64,000 nucleotides of DNA from contig JACEFZ010028321.1 in NCBI GenBank assembly GCA_014155875.1, positions 62,001-126,000 of the forward strand, given 5' to 3'. The notes below the pieces were generated by a model. The model was not told the DNA's origin, searched no databases, and worked only from the letters and a program-made list of their open reading frames with translations. The DNA is from Cepaea nemoralis. Its lineage: Eukaryota > Mollusca > Gastropoda > Stylommatophora > Helicidae. Position numbers and translations under genes: made by a program. Positions 10,919-23,039 of this stretch are shown here, piece by piece (position 1 is the stretch's first letter; each line of letters begins with the position of its first letter).

Positions 10919-11880
10919 CTGATTCACTGGGAAACACACATCAGTGACTACATGCGGGCGGCTGCGACTGATGGAATCAGGGGCCCAGTTCGGCACTGTC
11001 AATATTGACTGTGTTGGCAGGACATTGCAATCAGTCCCACATTGATTTATCTAGGCATGTTATGTTCAGTAGTTGCTAATGTTGTCTGGACGAGAAGTTA
11101 ACGTTTAATTCCACCTGACCTGTGGTTGGATTGACTCACTACCCTGCCTTTAGCTCAATGATTAAAAATTGCTCGTGTTAAATCTCTCGGTCACGCTGAC
11201 CTCCAATTCGGCACTAGCGGAAATGGATCGTACACATTCACAAACGGGGGTACTATTGACAATCAACTGACTTCTCCCAGGTTGCGCATAAAATGACCAG
11301 TCTATCTTTTTATTTTAGCAAAGTTGGATACTGGCCAGGGTACAAGGTCAGATGGGACAGATTGCTGTTCTTATGGTGAGCTAGTTATCAGCATAGTTTC
11401 TCTGCTGACTAGATATGGATTCACAGCCTCTCTTTCTCATCCTCATGAAAATTGAACCTAAAACGCAAGATAAGCATTTTATTATTCACGGTGCCAATGT
11501 CTATTGATCGAGTAGGGTTGTGGGTCAGATGTATCCGTCTGTAGTTCTGTTCGTTTCCATGTTATGATTTTCTAAACGAATTTTCCGCATGGCAGTTTAT
11601 TCTAACGTCTGACGTAATTATCATTTGATTGTCCGACTAGTTCAATACTTATTTGGATGAGTTCCCAATTTTATTTCCTGGCATTAATGCACGTTAAAGC
11701 TATAATAGAGCTTTAGGGTTTAAAGTGTTGTGAAATGTGGGCGTATTTCGCATGGCCTTAGGCGAAACAATGAAATTAATTGAATGAAGATTCTTCGACT
11801 CTATGATGTGCCTTTAATTCTGTTTCTGTTCTGTTATCTATTGGGTTCTTCATCTATTTCTGTCACATCATTACCAAAAG
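10919..11880. other. Unassigned intergenic sequence
   Basis: No credible ORF, tandem array or recognised element. A short stretch near 11155-11210 (CTCGGTCACGCTGACCTCC) looks like a decayed relative of the SINE at 10735. Confidence 0.5.
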
Positions 11881-12056
11881 GAGTGCCGTGGTAACCCAGT
11901 GGTTAGCACACGTGCCTACCGCCCCTATGATCATGTGTTCGAATACACATCGATTCTTTCGCTGACCTGGGTTCCCATGTCGACCTAGCCTAAATTGATG
12001 TCAGGATATTTCCTTGGAAGTAAAGGCGGCCGAAATAATATTAACTGCATCATCCA
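11881..12056 (+). mobile_element. tRNA-derived SINE, family of 61336
   Basis: The head has an A-box-like TGGTAACCCAGTGGTTAGCA and a B-box-like GTGTTCGAATACAC. The body (GATGTCAGGATATTTCCTTG and following) matches, in decayed form, the bodies at 19970 and 61336, where it was the source of a satellite. Confidence 0.7.
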
Positions 12057-12061
12057 TCAAG

Positions 12062-12530
12062 TGGGTTCTAAATGTTGCTATATGTAGCCGGAGGTGGGGT
12101 TGGGGTGAGCTCCCAAACTTGCATAAATAAATACCCCAATGGCTCGTGCATTCATCGCCACTGCAGCAAAAGTCCAACTCCTGGCCTTCACGTGGCGGAC
12201 CTGTTTTAACTAACAGGAGAAGGGGTGGCGCCGAGAAATAACCAGAACGTTCTAAATGTGTATGCACGTGTATGCATGCGCAGACAAGTGTGTGCGTGCC
12301 TAGACACCTAAACTCGAGTAAGATCTGCTCTAGCAAAGGAAAGATGCTGAAGACGGAGGCAACCAGCCAGGAGGCGCACCACAGAAATCAGGATGCCACG
12401 CAATCACGCCATGAAATATGTCGACTACTGCTATACGCTATGGTGCTCGCCCTGCTTTAGACCCCCAGGCAGGTGCAGTGCCGGGCCTTATGCCTCGAAA
12501 GAGTCCAGCCACAACTACTGGAGGTTCTTC
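12062..12530 (+). repeat. Left arm of a ~470-bp inverted repeat
   Basis: Runs from GGGTTCTAAATGTTGC to about CCACAACTACTGG. Its reverse complement is at 15045-15535 with clear but imperfect identity along the length, for example CCCCCAGGCAGGTGCAGTGC in this arm. The inner half probably belongs to the 5' region of the LINE that follows. Confidence 0.8.
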
Positions 12531-12600
12531 TCAAATGTCCTGTGTTGTCAGGGGACCTGAGAATAGACCGTCTGGCCATACTAAACAAAGACTATAAATA

Positions 12601-15018
12601 ATGCACTGGAATGCGGATGGAATAAAAAAAAAAAAAGAACTAGAAAACATCTTGAACCAAGAAAAAGTAAGCGTATGTTGCTTGAAAGAAATTCACCTCA
12701 ACGAAAATATAGCAGGCAGTGCTACATTATGGAAGACCAGACAATCTAACTCTCTCAAGAAATTGAGGATGCATTCCAAGAGAAGAAGCTGGTGCTTACT
12801 GCATGGATAGATCTGAAGAAAGCCTTTGACAAAGTCTGGAAAGAAGGTCTGATGAGGAAACTGAGAAACTATAAAGTGAATGGAAGAATGTACAAATGGG
12901 TGAAAGCATACTTGCACAACAGGAGAGCCAGAGTACAGATAGACGGACTCAAGAGCAAGAAATTACTGCTGCGTCTCGGTGTTACCCAGGGCAGTCTTAT
13001 AACCCACACTTTTTATAATCTTCATCAATGATCTTGCTGCTAATCTACCTATGGAATTAAAGCGGCAATGTACGCTGATGACCTGATTCTATGGAGCACA
13101 AATGAACATGCATCAGTGGCCACCAGATCACTACAAAGAGCTGTAGATGCATGTGTTCCATAGGCAAATAGATGGTGTGTCAGCATAAATACTGACACGC
13201 GCAGCAACACTCTATTTATCCTCTCTGCAAAACAAAAGGTAGGGATCATCCAGATAAATGGAATACCCCTTAGAGAAGATAAAGAACCAGCATACTTTGG
13301 AGTAACATTTGATGGCAGGCTGACATGGAGAAAGCACAATAACAAAGCAGTAGCAAAGGCCAGAAGGGAAATAGCCATCCTGAGAAAACTAAGTGGTACC
13401 ACATGGGGAGCCTTTTTTTTTTTTTTTTTTTTTGCATATCCTTTACAGGACATCGCTGTCAACACCAGCATCTTTCAGCTGTATGTTGATTTCTTGGCAA
13501 GATTACGCTCAGTAGTTTGCCATTGCTTTCTGAGCGGCCGGCTCACATACCCCGTAAGTTACCGATGCGATTCGAACCACTGCTGATTCTCACCGTCATC
13601 ACGTTACCCACGAGAGTATACGAGATTACGGAGAAAAGTCATAACCTCTAAGCCACGAAGCCTGCCATGGGGAGCTAGTGGGAAAATATTTAGCAAAGTT
13701 TATCAACAGAGCATACGACCACACCTGGAATACGGGTCAACTGCGTGGTATTCAGCATAAAAAACCACACTACAATAGCTGAACAAGGTGCAAATATCAA
13801 GCACTTAGAGTTACCACAGGAGGGATGAGATCAACCCCCATAGTGGAGATGGAGAAGATGGGTAGGACACAGGCACCGAGAGAGCGCAGAGATACTTAAA
13901 CGCTAATACAAGCAGAAAAGTTCCTCAACTTGCCAGGGCACCCTTTGAAGAGCAGATTTGAAAACTAAACTTATGGTGCGGTTAAAAAGAAGCAGTTTTA
14001 TCCACCAGGCCAAACGACTCTGCAGAGAAACCACCGATCTGCCCACAGTTAGTATCCCCCTGAAAACTATACCAAAGCGAACTCCATGGAAAGGTGAACA
14101 TAGTCTAGCATTATAAAGTCCAGACAAAAGTGAGAGGAATATTTGACAAGAAAGAACAGAACAGTATGCAGCGCAGAACAGCCACTCTCAGCTTCCTTGA
14201 TGAAGAATACCCACAGGACCACAGGACGAGTCTACACAGATGGGTCAGCACAAAATGCTGTTCGAAATGGAGGAGCGGGAGTGTACATAGAATATCCAAA
14301 TAATACTAGGGACACGGCCAGAGTACCACCAGGAAAGTACTGCCATAACTATGATGCTGAAATTGAGGCAATCAAGATAGCAACAGAGAAATTACTAAAT
14401 ACCAACCATGGTACACAACCTGCGGTGCTATTGACAGATGCAAAATCAGTACTCGAGGCGCTCCTGTCTGGGAAATCGCCAGTACTAAAGACACTACTTT
14501 CTGAACTTAGCAGTCAGCATAAGGTCACCATACAGTGGATACCATCCCACTGTGGAATACCCGGAAACGACAGAGCTGATCGACTGGCTAAGGAAGGAGC
14601 AAAAGAATAACAGTCTTATGTGCCCGTTACATACCCCAAAAGAGAAGAATGATCAAATCAGTCAGAAAGCCACCAAAACCTGCTCAAGATGACTACCACA
14701 TTATGGACAGACCAGAACAAGTCATTATTCTGCGCCTCAGTACAGGACACAATAGATTACGCAACCACATATATACAAAATTCAAGATTAGTGAATCAGC
14801 CATGTGCACATGTGGATTGGCGTCGCAGACAGCAGAGCACATACTCCAAGACTGTCCAAAATACAACATATCTAGGCAAACCTTCTGGCCTAGAGAGACA
14901 ACAGTGGAAGATAAACTCTAAGGACCGCTGAGTGAACTAAAAAACGACAGTTAAATTCATACAAGAGACAAAATTGCAGTTATAGACATATTTCAAGCGA
15001 ATGAAAGAAGAAGAAGAA
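12601..15018 (+). mobile_element. I-group LINE: endonuclease, RT, RNase H, C-terminal zinc motif; broken
   Basis: The 5' end starts an APE-type endonuclease (MHWNADGI, SVCCLKEIHLNEN) that is cut short by a deletion near 12740. The RT follows: IDLKKAFDKVWKEGL, then MYADDLILW with the YADD box at about 13070. A SINE interrupts it at 13412-13665. RNase H is intact for 155 codons at 14143-14610 (VYTDGSAQNAVRNGGAG with the first Asp, DAEIEA with the Glu, LLTDAKS and IPSHCGIPGNDRADRLAKEG). A C-terminal CTCG...H..DC zinc-type motif follows at 14790-14850, then a (GAA)n tail at 14999-15018. The family makes DNA copies by target-primed reverse transcription. Frameshifts make it inactive, but RNase H looks little damaged. 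Confidence 0.85.
13412..13665 (-). mobile_element. tRNA-derived core SINE inserted in the LINE
   Basis: Reverse copy of the SINE at 50191: poly(T) at 13413-13433 on this strand, tRNA-like head at the right end. It is flanked by an exact 10-bp duplication CATGGGGAGC (13402-13411 and 13666-13675). Removing the insert and one duplicate restores the RT reading frame, which proves the insertion. Confidence 0.92.
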
Positions 15019-15044
15019 TGTCACAAGGAGCTAAACCATCAATC

Positions 15045-15535
15045 TTTATTGATAGCCGAACTAGAGTTGTGGTTGGACCCTTTCGAGACATAGGATCCGG
15101 CACTGCACCTGCCTGGGGGTCCAAAGTAGGGCGAGCACAATAACTTTTAGCAGTAGTCGACATATTCCATTTTGCGTAATTGCGTGGCATCCTGATTTCT
15201 GTGGTGCGCCTCCTGGCTGGTTGCCTCCGTCTTCAGCACCTTTCCTTTGCTAGAGCAGACTGTGGTCTCACTCGAGTTTAGATGTGTACGTGCGTACACA
15301 CGTGTCTGCGCATGCATGTACGTGCATACACATCTAGAGCATATTGGTTATTTTTCGGGGCCAGAAACTCGCCGTCGCCCATTCTCCTGTTAGTAAAAAC
15401 AGTTCCGCCACGTGAAGGTAGGAGTTGGACTTTTGCTGCAGAGGTTATGTATTCACGAGCCATTTGAGTATTTAAGCAATGTTTGGCGCTCACCTCAACA
15501 CTGCGCCCCGGCTACATATAGCAACATTTGGAACC
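15045..15535 (-). repeat. Right arm of the ~470-bp inverted repeat
   Basis: Reverse complement of 12062-12530, starting about 27 bp after the (GAA)n tail of the LINE and ending GCAACATTTGGAACCCC. The outer tips match best around ATGTTGCTATATGTAGCC. Confidence 0.8.
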
Positions 15536-17585
15536 CCTTGTGACATAATATTAGTCTTAATTTTGTTAATTATTAAACCAAGTTCAGAACAAGCATTGGA
15601 GGATGCAGATAGTAGTCGCTGTAATTTTTCCTCAGAATGATTCGTAATTGCAGCATCATCTGCAAAAAGCAACTCTCTGATCAGTACCATCCTAATTCTG
15701 GTCTTGGCCTTTGTGGTATATTTTTTCGCAAGCCGTCGCATCGCTGAATATTCCCCGCAATAACATTCAAGATTAGCACCGCAACAGTGCTGGTTTGTTC
15801 CCCACTTCTAAAATCCCAATTTTACAATAACAGACTCATTTTCGACGTGATAGCCAAAAACTAGCGGGGAAAGCTAACATAAAAATAGCAACGACCGGTT
15901 CACGGTCTCATTGTGCGTACCATAAACTCATCGTCACTAGAAGAAGGCCGACTGTGACTGCTGGAAATGGTAGCCTCGAAAATCTCAACGAACGCAAGAT
16001 ATAAAATCAAGTCGAGAGAGAAAAGATGGACCAACAAACCAGCAGCCAGTGTATTTGGAAACCCAACCAAATCTAGGACCTGACATCTTGGTGTTGACAT
16101 GTGGTGTTGGAGCCATTCAAAAAGAATGAAGGTAGTGGCTAGACCCATCTAGATGCACCTGACTTTTGTGATAGAAGCAACTTTGCTAAATGAAGCTCTG
16201 TGAGAGAGTGGGGCAGAAACCTATCCACCTGCAAAAGTTCCATTTCCCTTAGAGGAGAGGTAAATTTTCCTTAGCATAATTTGCCTGACAAATGGAAAAC
16301 CCCAGAGCCAACTAAACTATTCTACAAACCTGGAAATAACAACACACTGAAGCTTAACATATATCACAGTGACTGCTTGGAACAGGAATCCATAAGCCAC
16401 AAGTCAATACAAGGGAGTGCAGACCAATTTTCCTGTTTCATATTTACTACCACAGAGGATCTGCAGGAACATTACGTGAGAAATTGGACAATAGCCTGTA
16501 GTATTGGTCATATATGGGGAGGGAAGTTTCACTGATGGAGATATATAATTAAGTGTAGAAATCTTGTTGTAAATGAACTTATGTTTTTCATAAAGATGTA
16601 TTGAATTGAATATTGTCTTAAAATCTTTACTGTTCATTACTAACTGTAGAGTTAATAAATGATGAAAAAGGAGTGTATTGTTTTCTTGTCATAGTCAATT
16701 AGTTTAATTAAAACAACCCTAGATAAAATTAGGTTAACTGAGAGAGGAGAGGCAAGGAACCACCAAAAGGATGTTTTGGGTATTAAGGAAAAAACTTTTA
16801 ATTGTTTTCCTAGAGGAATTCCTTAATTTTCTGAGACTCTATTTATGGACTCAAGCAACTGAACCATTAAAGATTAACATAATTAAACGGGCATGATCAA
16901 ACTGGGAACGAGGAACTTGTGTGTCCTATATCTCTTTGGGTTGATCCAACCAATACATCCCACAGCCTTTAATTTCTGAGCATTGTAGAGGCCGCCATCT
17001 GAATGTGAGTGAATGTATATACCGGCATCCTGATCACGAAAGGTATATTTCAGTAGAAGTGACAATTTTGTGTATTCTAATTAGGGTGGGAGATAGTACA
17101 CAACCTTGCTTAACTCCCCTCTTGATTTAAAACCCTTCTGAAGTTGCACCATCAAACTTGATTATACCCTTCATACCTGTGTGGAACGATTCCACAATGG
17201 ACAGAAGAGTTGGTGGGCAGCCAATCTTCTTTAGTGCCTTGAACAGACCCTCACGACTGACCAAATCAAAAGCCTTTGTGAGGTCGCTGAAGGCAATAAA
17301 CGGTGGTTGATTTTGTTCCCAGCATTTTTTTTTTTTTTTTTGCATTTGTCGCAATAAGAATACCATATCAATGGTAGACCGGTTCTGTCGGAATCCGTAC
17401 TGTGGTTCGGGGTAAACTTGATCTCCCAGGACTTGAAGTCTGCGCAGAATAATTCTGGCAAATACTTTCGCAACAATACACAGAAGTGGGATACCCCTAT
17501 AGTTGTTACAGTCGCTCTGATCGCCCTTGTTCTTCTACAGTGTTATGATGCTTGAATCTTTGACATCCTGGTGCATTGGTTTTAC
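15536..17585 (-). mobile_element. Non-LTR LINE fragment split by a ~1.2-kb insert
   Basis: The - strand encodes an RT in order. Near 17560-17380 is a frame with KNKGDQSDCN and PEPQYGFRQNR. At 17366-17127 comes FSDLTKAFDLVSREGLF. A short piece DQDAGIYIHSHSDGGLYN lies at about 17065-16970. The frame resumes at 15741-15530 with IRELLFADDAAITNHSEE (FADD box) and ELGLIINKIKTNIM. The two halves are separated by unrelated sequence at about 15745-16970, so one copy was interrupted. The clade is not certain (CR1/L2- or RTE-like RT). Confidence 0.7.
15745..16970. other. Unidentified ~1.2-kb insert in a LINE
   Basis: AT-rich sequence that interrupts the RT gene between its fingers and FADD regions. It holds an 84-codon + strand frame at 16281-16535 (MPDKWKTPEPTKLFY) that I do not recognise and that overlaps a - strand frame, so coding is doubtful. 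No clear terminal repeats or target duplication were found by eye. Confidence 0.45.
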
Positions 17586-17589
17586 AGCC

Positions 17590-17950
17590 TGCGATACAGA
17601 TTTTGTCCTAGCTCCAAACACCCATTGAAGCAGGCAGGCTGTGGCGGATCAGCGCCCAATTGGCCGGGGGACTGCCCAGTTTGAGGCGGGCAGTAGCTGA
17701 TCAGTGACACCTGTAGGTGTCTCCAACCGTCAGAGGCAACCCGTGGCGCCCCATGTCTAAGCAAATTGACAAGGACTTATAACCCGTAATCGCTACCTCT
17801 CGCTTTGATTCCGAGACCGGTTAAGACCAGGGATGGAGTTATATCTCTCCATAGCACAAAGCCTGAGCTAAAATATAGACCTTGTGTTGCCTATGCAGCA
17901 TGACTCCTCTCTCTGCCTGCCTAGTTCACTCCAGAGGAAAGGTAACACCT
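17590..17950 (+). repeat. GC-rich dispersed repeat, left part
   Basis: A non-coding, GC-rich stretch. From about 17830 it matches 35955-36080 (ATGGAGTTATATCTCTCCAT, ACTCCAGAGGAAAGGTAACA). The element continues at 18186 after an RTE insertion. Confidence 0.7.
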
Positions 17951-17961
17951 ATACATCTAGA

Positions 17962-18174
17962 TAGTCACAGTTTTTTGGGCATGTTATGAGAAGAAATGAT
18001 TTGGAGAACTTGGAACAGACCAAGGGGAAGACCTAGAAGCAAGTACCTGGATGGCTTGGCCTTGTGGCATGGTCGAGACAGAAACACGGAGCTGATCCAC
18101 GACTCTGGTGATCGAGTGAGATGGCAGAATATGACCGCCCACGCTTACCGGCATGGCACATGATGGATGGATGG
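17962..18174 (+). mobile_element. BovB-type RTE, 213-bp 5'-truncated copy
   Basis: Bounded by an exact 11-bp duplication ATACATCTAGA (17951-17961 and 18175-18185) and ending in a (GATG)n tail. It carries the last part of the RTE ORF (FGHVMRRN-like, then a WLGL-type end). It splits another repeat whose uninterrupted copy is at 35955-36325. Confidence 0.93.
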
Positions 18175-18185
18175 ATACATCTAGA

Positions 18186-18430
18186 ACAAGACAAGCTGCA
18201 GAAGCTGCCGGATCAGCAAAGCAATGCTCTAACTGTCCGCCTGTCGGAGCTTCGTTTTAGACCATCTGCCAACCAAGGCTTAGGGCCTGCAGGGCTGCCC
18301 TGCCATGACATTTTGTCTTTAGGTTGCATTTCCTCGCACCAGGATAAGGCTTGTGCCATCCCAATTGCGCTCTTCCGACTGAAGCCGTTGGTACAATGTG
18401 GGGTGTCGGGTTTGGTAAGCGCCGCCCAAC
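18186..18430 (+). repeat. GC-rich dispersed repeat, right part
   Basis: Continuation of the element broken by the RTE. It matches 36085-36310 closely (AGAAGCTGCCGGATCAGCAA, CAATGCTCTAACTGTCCGCC, CAATGTGGGGTGT). Three overlapping ORFs here are not conserved at the protein level and I do not consider them genes. Confidence 0.8.
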
Positions 18431-18759
18431 ATTCGGCGCTAACAGAAAGCGGATAGCACCGTCTATTATCATACGGTAGCTCAGTCTCACTAATACCTGA
18501 CTTCAGCCTGACTAGCTTACAGACTATTTCATTGTTTACATGGTCTGGTTCTGGCATCTTACGGCATATCAGTTTACGTGCAGTATTACCATTTTAAGTT
18601 CTGTTGATGTAAACGGTTAATCAAAAGCAATTTACGGTATTTGTGTGTGTTGTTTGTCTATGTGTTCTTCATCAACAAATCATCTAGCTTCTGTCTCTGA
18701 TGTATGTTGTCGAGACTGGCAAAGAAGTTGAAAGCATTACATTCTTATAGTTTGTTCGT

Positions 18760-19620
18760 TGCAATGACACCGCTACCACCCTTAGAGGGTGGGGACATAT
18801 TTTCTTCGTAGTGCCTTCGATGTTGTGCACAAGTTGCCATGATTTATTTCCTGCTCGTTTTATATTTGTTTTACTGCCGGTTCCTTTCCGTCGCCTGTTT
18901 GATTTTCTTTATGAAATACGATACTTTTGCTGTCCACCTATTGTAGTCTCTTGTGTTCTGGGCTGTAGGGTGTTTTTCGGCCTTTTCCTGGCTTCTCTTC
19001 TCCGTCTGACTGCCTCTGTTGGGTTAGAGCACTGGAACAAAAATCAAGTTTGTATCTCCCGCGTTTCCCATTTTGGATTTTACATTTTGAGAGCGGCAAG
19101 GATTATGGTACATATTGTTGTAGGTTGTGATGATGTCATCGGTTGTAATGAAGTCTAGCATCAGCGTCTTGACTTTAATGTTAAAGACTTTTCTCTTGAA
19201 CCTCCATGATTATTTCACCTGTGACCTATGTGAAGTCTGCGATATCACAATGGTGATTAGTACACAGGAATGGTCATTGAATACATCCTCAAAGACTAAT
19301 ATTAGCGTCTTCTGGCATTTCCGCTGAAGCAAATGTTAAATCTGGTCGTACCTTATGATCTATGAAAGTGTTGATGGTTTTTCTATATACTGGAAGAGCA
19401 ATAGGTTGGAAATGTTGCATACTGCCACTATTTCTAGTCCGCTGTTGTTGTTGAACTGCTGGTGTCCCAGTGGTGGACTAAGGGCATTGACGTCACCAGC
19501 TATGAAAAATGTATTATATGTTGGCTTGATGTCAGGTACACATGTTACTGAGGCCGAAGGGCAGTAGATGTTGTGCAAGGTATACCTGATGTGATTTGTA
19601 CTTCTAAGATATCTTCATCC
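18760..19620 (-). mobile_element. LINE endonuclease-domain fragment
   Basis: The - strand frame at 19578-19360 carries NIYCPSASV and FFIAGDVNALSPPLGH, the APE-endonuclease block with the GDxNA motif, here GDVNA. Decayed sequence continues toward 18760 with the linker to an RT. The 115-codon + strand ORF at 18811-19158 is antisense to this remnant. Confidence 0.65.
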
Positions 19621-19725
19621 CGACGGTCACAATGAGAATGCCCTACCCTGTGACTTGACCACTGGGTCATTGGTTTGATCCTTCTTTCGTTTGCATCTGG
19701 AGAGTAGCACTATCCATAGCAGTTG

Positions 19726-19790
19726 GCGTGTGTGTGTGTGTGTGTGTGCGCGTGTGTGTGTGTGTGCGCGCGCGCGAGCGCGTGTGTGAT
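19726..19790. repeat. (GT)n/(GC)n microsatellite
   Basis: GT dinucleotides with GC interruptions. Confidence 0.95.
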
Positions 19791-19969
19791 AGGTTTTGAC
19801 ATTTTTTTAAATGGTTAATGTGACCTGATTGTCGTTGAACATATTTCTTTTTTAAATTCAGAAGGAAAAAAAAGATTTTAATTTCAACTGATGGACAGGA
19901 TGACCTCTTCTAATCCCTTAGCACAATTTGAGAGAAGGACCATGACTTATGTTTACTAAATATAGACTA

Positions 19970-20180
19970 CCGGGGTTGTGGTAGCTCATGTGTGGTCATG
20001 TGTTGGAACCCTCATCGAGGTTGGTTTTATTGTTGTTGTTTTTTGGATTGACCCTACTTCCAGGTTAACCCAGGGTAAAGTGATTACCAGGAAATGTCAT
20101 GGGAAGTAAATACGACTGGCGTGATATTGACCAATCACCTCCTGTTGATTGCCGATTGGTTAATAAGATTATTGAATTAG
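19970..20180 (+). mobile_element. tRNA-derived SINE, family of 61336
   Basis: Decayed tRNA-like head (GTGGTAGCTCATG, GTTGGAACCC) and a body with GGAAATGTCATGGGAAGTAA and CACCTCCTGTTGATTGCC, the counterpart of the satellite monomer at 61480-63097. Confidence 0.65.
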
Positions 20181-20279
20181 CACCATAGATAAAATACGCC
20201 AGGAGGCGTGTAAAATGGTCCTTTATTTATATTCGTGCATATAGAACAAATTAGAAATGTGCTTTCCTTAAAAGGAGCA

Positions 20280-21385
20280 TGTAATTGAACGATCTATAGA
20301 AGTAAACAAAGTTCTACACCTTTGGTTTATTGACTACACAAAGGCTTTCGATAAAGTGAGACATGTCGACATGATAAGGATGCTTGAAGATCTACAAATT
20401 GATGGAAAAGACCTTAGACTTGTAAAAAACATATATTGGAAACAACAAGCTGCCATAAGAGTTGATAATGAAGTAGGCCAATATCAGCCTGTTAAGAGAG
20501 GTGTGAGACAGGGATGTGTAATGTCTCCAGATGTTTTCCCTGTACAGTGAAAATATTTTCAGAAATATTGAAGATATGGAAGGAATCAACATTGGGGGGG
20601 GGGGGGGGGGGAGGCGATGCATCAATAACATTAGATATGCAGACGATAGTCTTGATTGCAGACAATGAACATGACCTGCAACATTTAGTAGATGCAGTTG
20701 TTACACATAGTGAACAACGAGAGGTTAGAATTAAATTGTAAAAAGACACAGATTATGGTCGTCCCTAGGAAGAACGAAATACCACAATGTAATATACAAG
20801 TAAATGGGAATATTCTTCAACAAGTGAATAGGTACAATTATCTCGGAACAGTAATAACATCTGATGGGAGATGCCTTGAAGAGATTAGAATAAGAATCGC
20901 CATGTCTAAGAATGTCGCCATGTCTAAAGGCTACCTTTAGCAAGATGAAAAACATAGGCCTACTGACCAATAAAAAGATGTCAATTGAAACGAAAAAAAG
21001 AGTGTTGAGGTGCTACATAGAACCTGTACTTTTATATGGATGTGAAGCTTGGACAATGAGCAGTCAAGCTGAAAAACATCTGATGGCTGTAGAAATGTGG
21101 TTTCTGAGGAAAATGCAAAGAATACCATGGACAGCCAGAAAGACCAATGAACAAGTCCTTCAAGAAACAAACGAAGATCGTAAACTGATTAGAGACATTA
21201 GACGCAGACAGTCAAAATATTTTGGGCATGTTATGAGAAGAAATGAATTGGAGAACTTGGTGACAACTGGTAAGATCGAAGGGAACAGACCAAGAGGAAG
21301 ACCTAGAAGCAAATACCTGGTGGCTTGGCCTCGTGGCATGGTCGAGATGATGGATGGATGGATAGAGCATGTATTAAAGTGACGT
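20280..21385 (+). mobile_element. BovB-type RTE, longest copy (RT domain to tail)
   Basis: RT blocks in order are FIDYTKAFDKVRHVDM, AAIRVDNEVGQY and KRGVRQGCVMSP (fingers), a YADD region at about 20635, then a 156-codon intact C-terminus at 20912-21382. That C-terminus holds LLYGCEAWTMSSQAEKHL, FLRKMQRIPWTARKTNEQV, FGHVMRRNELENLVTTGKIE and NRPRGRPRSKY. The tail is GATGGATGGATGG. Poly(G) at about 20587-20613 interrupts the frame just before the catalytic Asp pair. The blocks match the BovB/RTE clade closely. The endonuclease half is missing. Confidence 0.85.
20587..20613. repeat. Poly(G) tract in the RTE
   Basis: A long run of G (about 20 or more) within the RT coding region, which could form a G-quadruplex. 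Its length is not reliable from sequencing. Confidence 0.9.
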
Positions 21386-21399
21386 TTGAAATGCGATCC

Positions 21400-23035
21400 T
21401 TCATCTGCCACATCACCTTGTCTTAAATGGTTTGCAGAGCACTTTCGGGCTATTATTAAAACTACGTAATCGGCGTGTCTTAGAACTTTTATGCAACAAA
21501 TGCTGTACAGATTTATTCAACAATTGTGCATGGAAATTACTTAACCATATCTAGTAGAATATCTTTGTTTTCTTCTTAAACCTTCAAACGTCAATGAGAA
21601 TAAATGCAAATAAAGCAGCAGTCAACTTGATCTTGTTAACATCACCGCAGTCTGATTTCAGATGAAGCGGGTGCAGGTCAAATTAGTTTTCTCTGTTGTG
21701 CATATGTTGAACACACCTGTAACAAATGTTTAGCTAATAAGCTACCATTTCACCAGCCAAAGTCTTTACACTAAAATATAATACATTTGTCAATTCCATG
21801 ACATCTTACATTTCTTTTTCCTATTCAAATCTCGCTTGTTAATATCAATTTCCTGCACCCGAAATACCCAGGAAAAATACATATTTGTAATGCTAACTAT
21901 CCTTTAAGTTTGCCTGCCCAGAGCCTCGAACAAATACCCTACGTTAACAAATGTCAAATGATTAGGTCGGCAGCAGGTGAAACGTCCCATAGTGTTTCCC
22001 GGTGGTTCAAACACGAGGTGTCCTGGCGCTTTTAAAATTTTGAGATTAGTTTGACGTCATCAAGATTTGAGCTCCTATAGGTCATTGTTTAAATGCCGCT
22101 TTGGATTTAAAAAAATGAAACATATGTGTCAAAATATCAACAACCAGTACAACATTTACGTTTAATTTGTATAGTTTAAATACGACACATGTAAACGTTG
22201 CTGATTACCGATTATGTAGACAAACTTATAATTTAACTGGATTAAATTTTGGTCTTGACGTCTTACTATCATCATTAACAATTGTCTGGCACACAAAATG
22301 GTGCCAAAGTAAAGCGTCAACGACAGAAAATATCTTAATTCAACATACACCTTTGCTGTAAACAGTCGCAGTTTGGTAATGTGCATTTAGAGTTTCACTT
22401 TTAATTTTTAGTATTTGCATGCAACATTAAATATGCAGCCTTTCACTGTAAGATAGATATTGTAAATGTTGGGCAACCAAATGTGGTGTCGCCAGCACTA
22501 GCCGATGGCGGCAGGATCAGCGTTAGCGTCCATTGGGCTCTCACTCTCTCCCGCTACATCTCCCATGTCTGTTTGCTGAAACATTCCATGTTGCCATGGC
22601 GTAGAATTATTTCTCGCCTCAGTGCCATCTTAGACAGAACATATAATTATTAAACGTCAATATCTGAACGACTGTTCCAAGTTCTGACAATTGTCAGAAG
22701 TTTAAATTTAAATAATCCACGGATATTTAAACAGGCGCGCTGTCCCTTACTCTTCCATTTTTAAAACACCACGCATATTTCGTGGGTTATCATTCGCTAT
22801 CACAGTTTTCTTATTAATCGCTGTGTTTTCTATCCCAAATAATTTTCTTATTCTAAACATTAATCCTTAAGGAAAGTGACTAAAATTTGGGCAAATACCC
22901 ATATCTAGGGGATCATTGACTATCATGGCACATGATAATGAATGGATGGTGATGTGAATTGATAAAGTGTGTTTGCAAATGTTCTTTTCCTTTTCTTTGG
23001 GGTAATGTGGGATATTTCCATGTCTAAAGTCTTGC
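21400..23035. other. Unassigned AT-rich stretch
   Basis: No ORF of note, no array and no recognised element. A GC-richer segment at 22480-22560 is non-coding. Confidence 0.5.
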
Positions 23036-23039
23036 GAAT

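Noticed and set aside
18811..19158. 115-codon Cys/Leu-rich + ORF
   Set aside because: Antisense to a recognisable LINE endonuclease relic.
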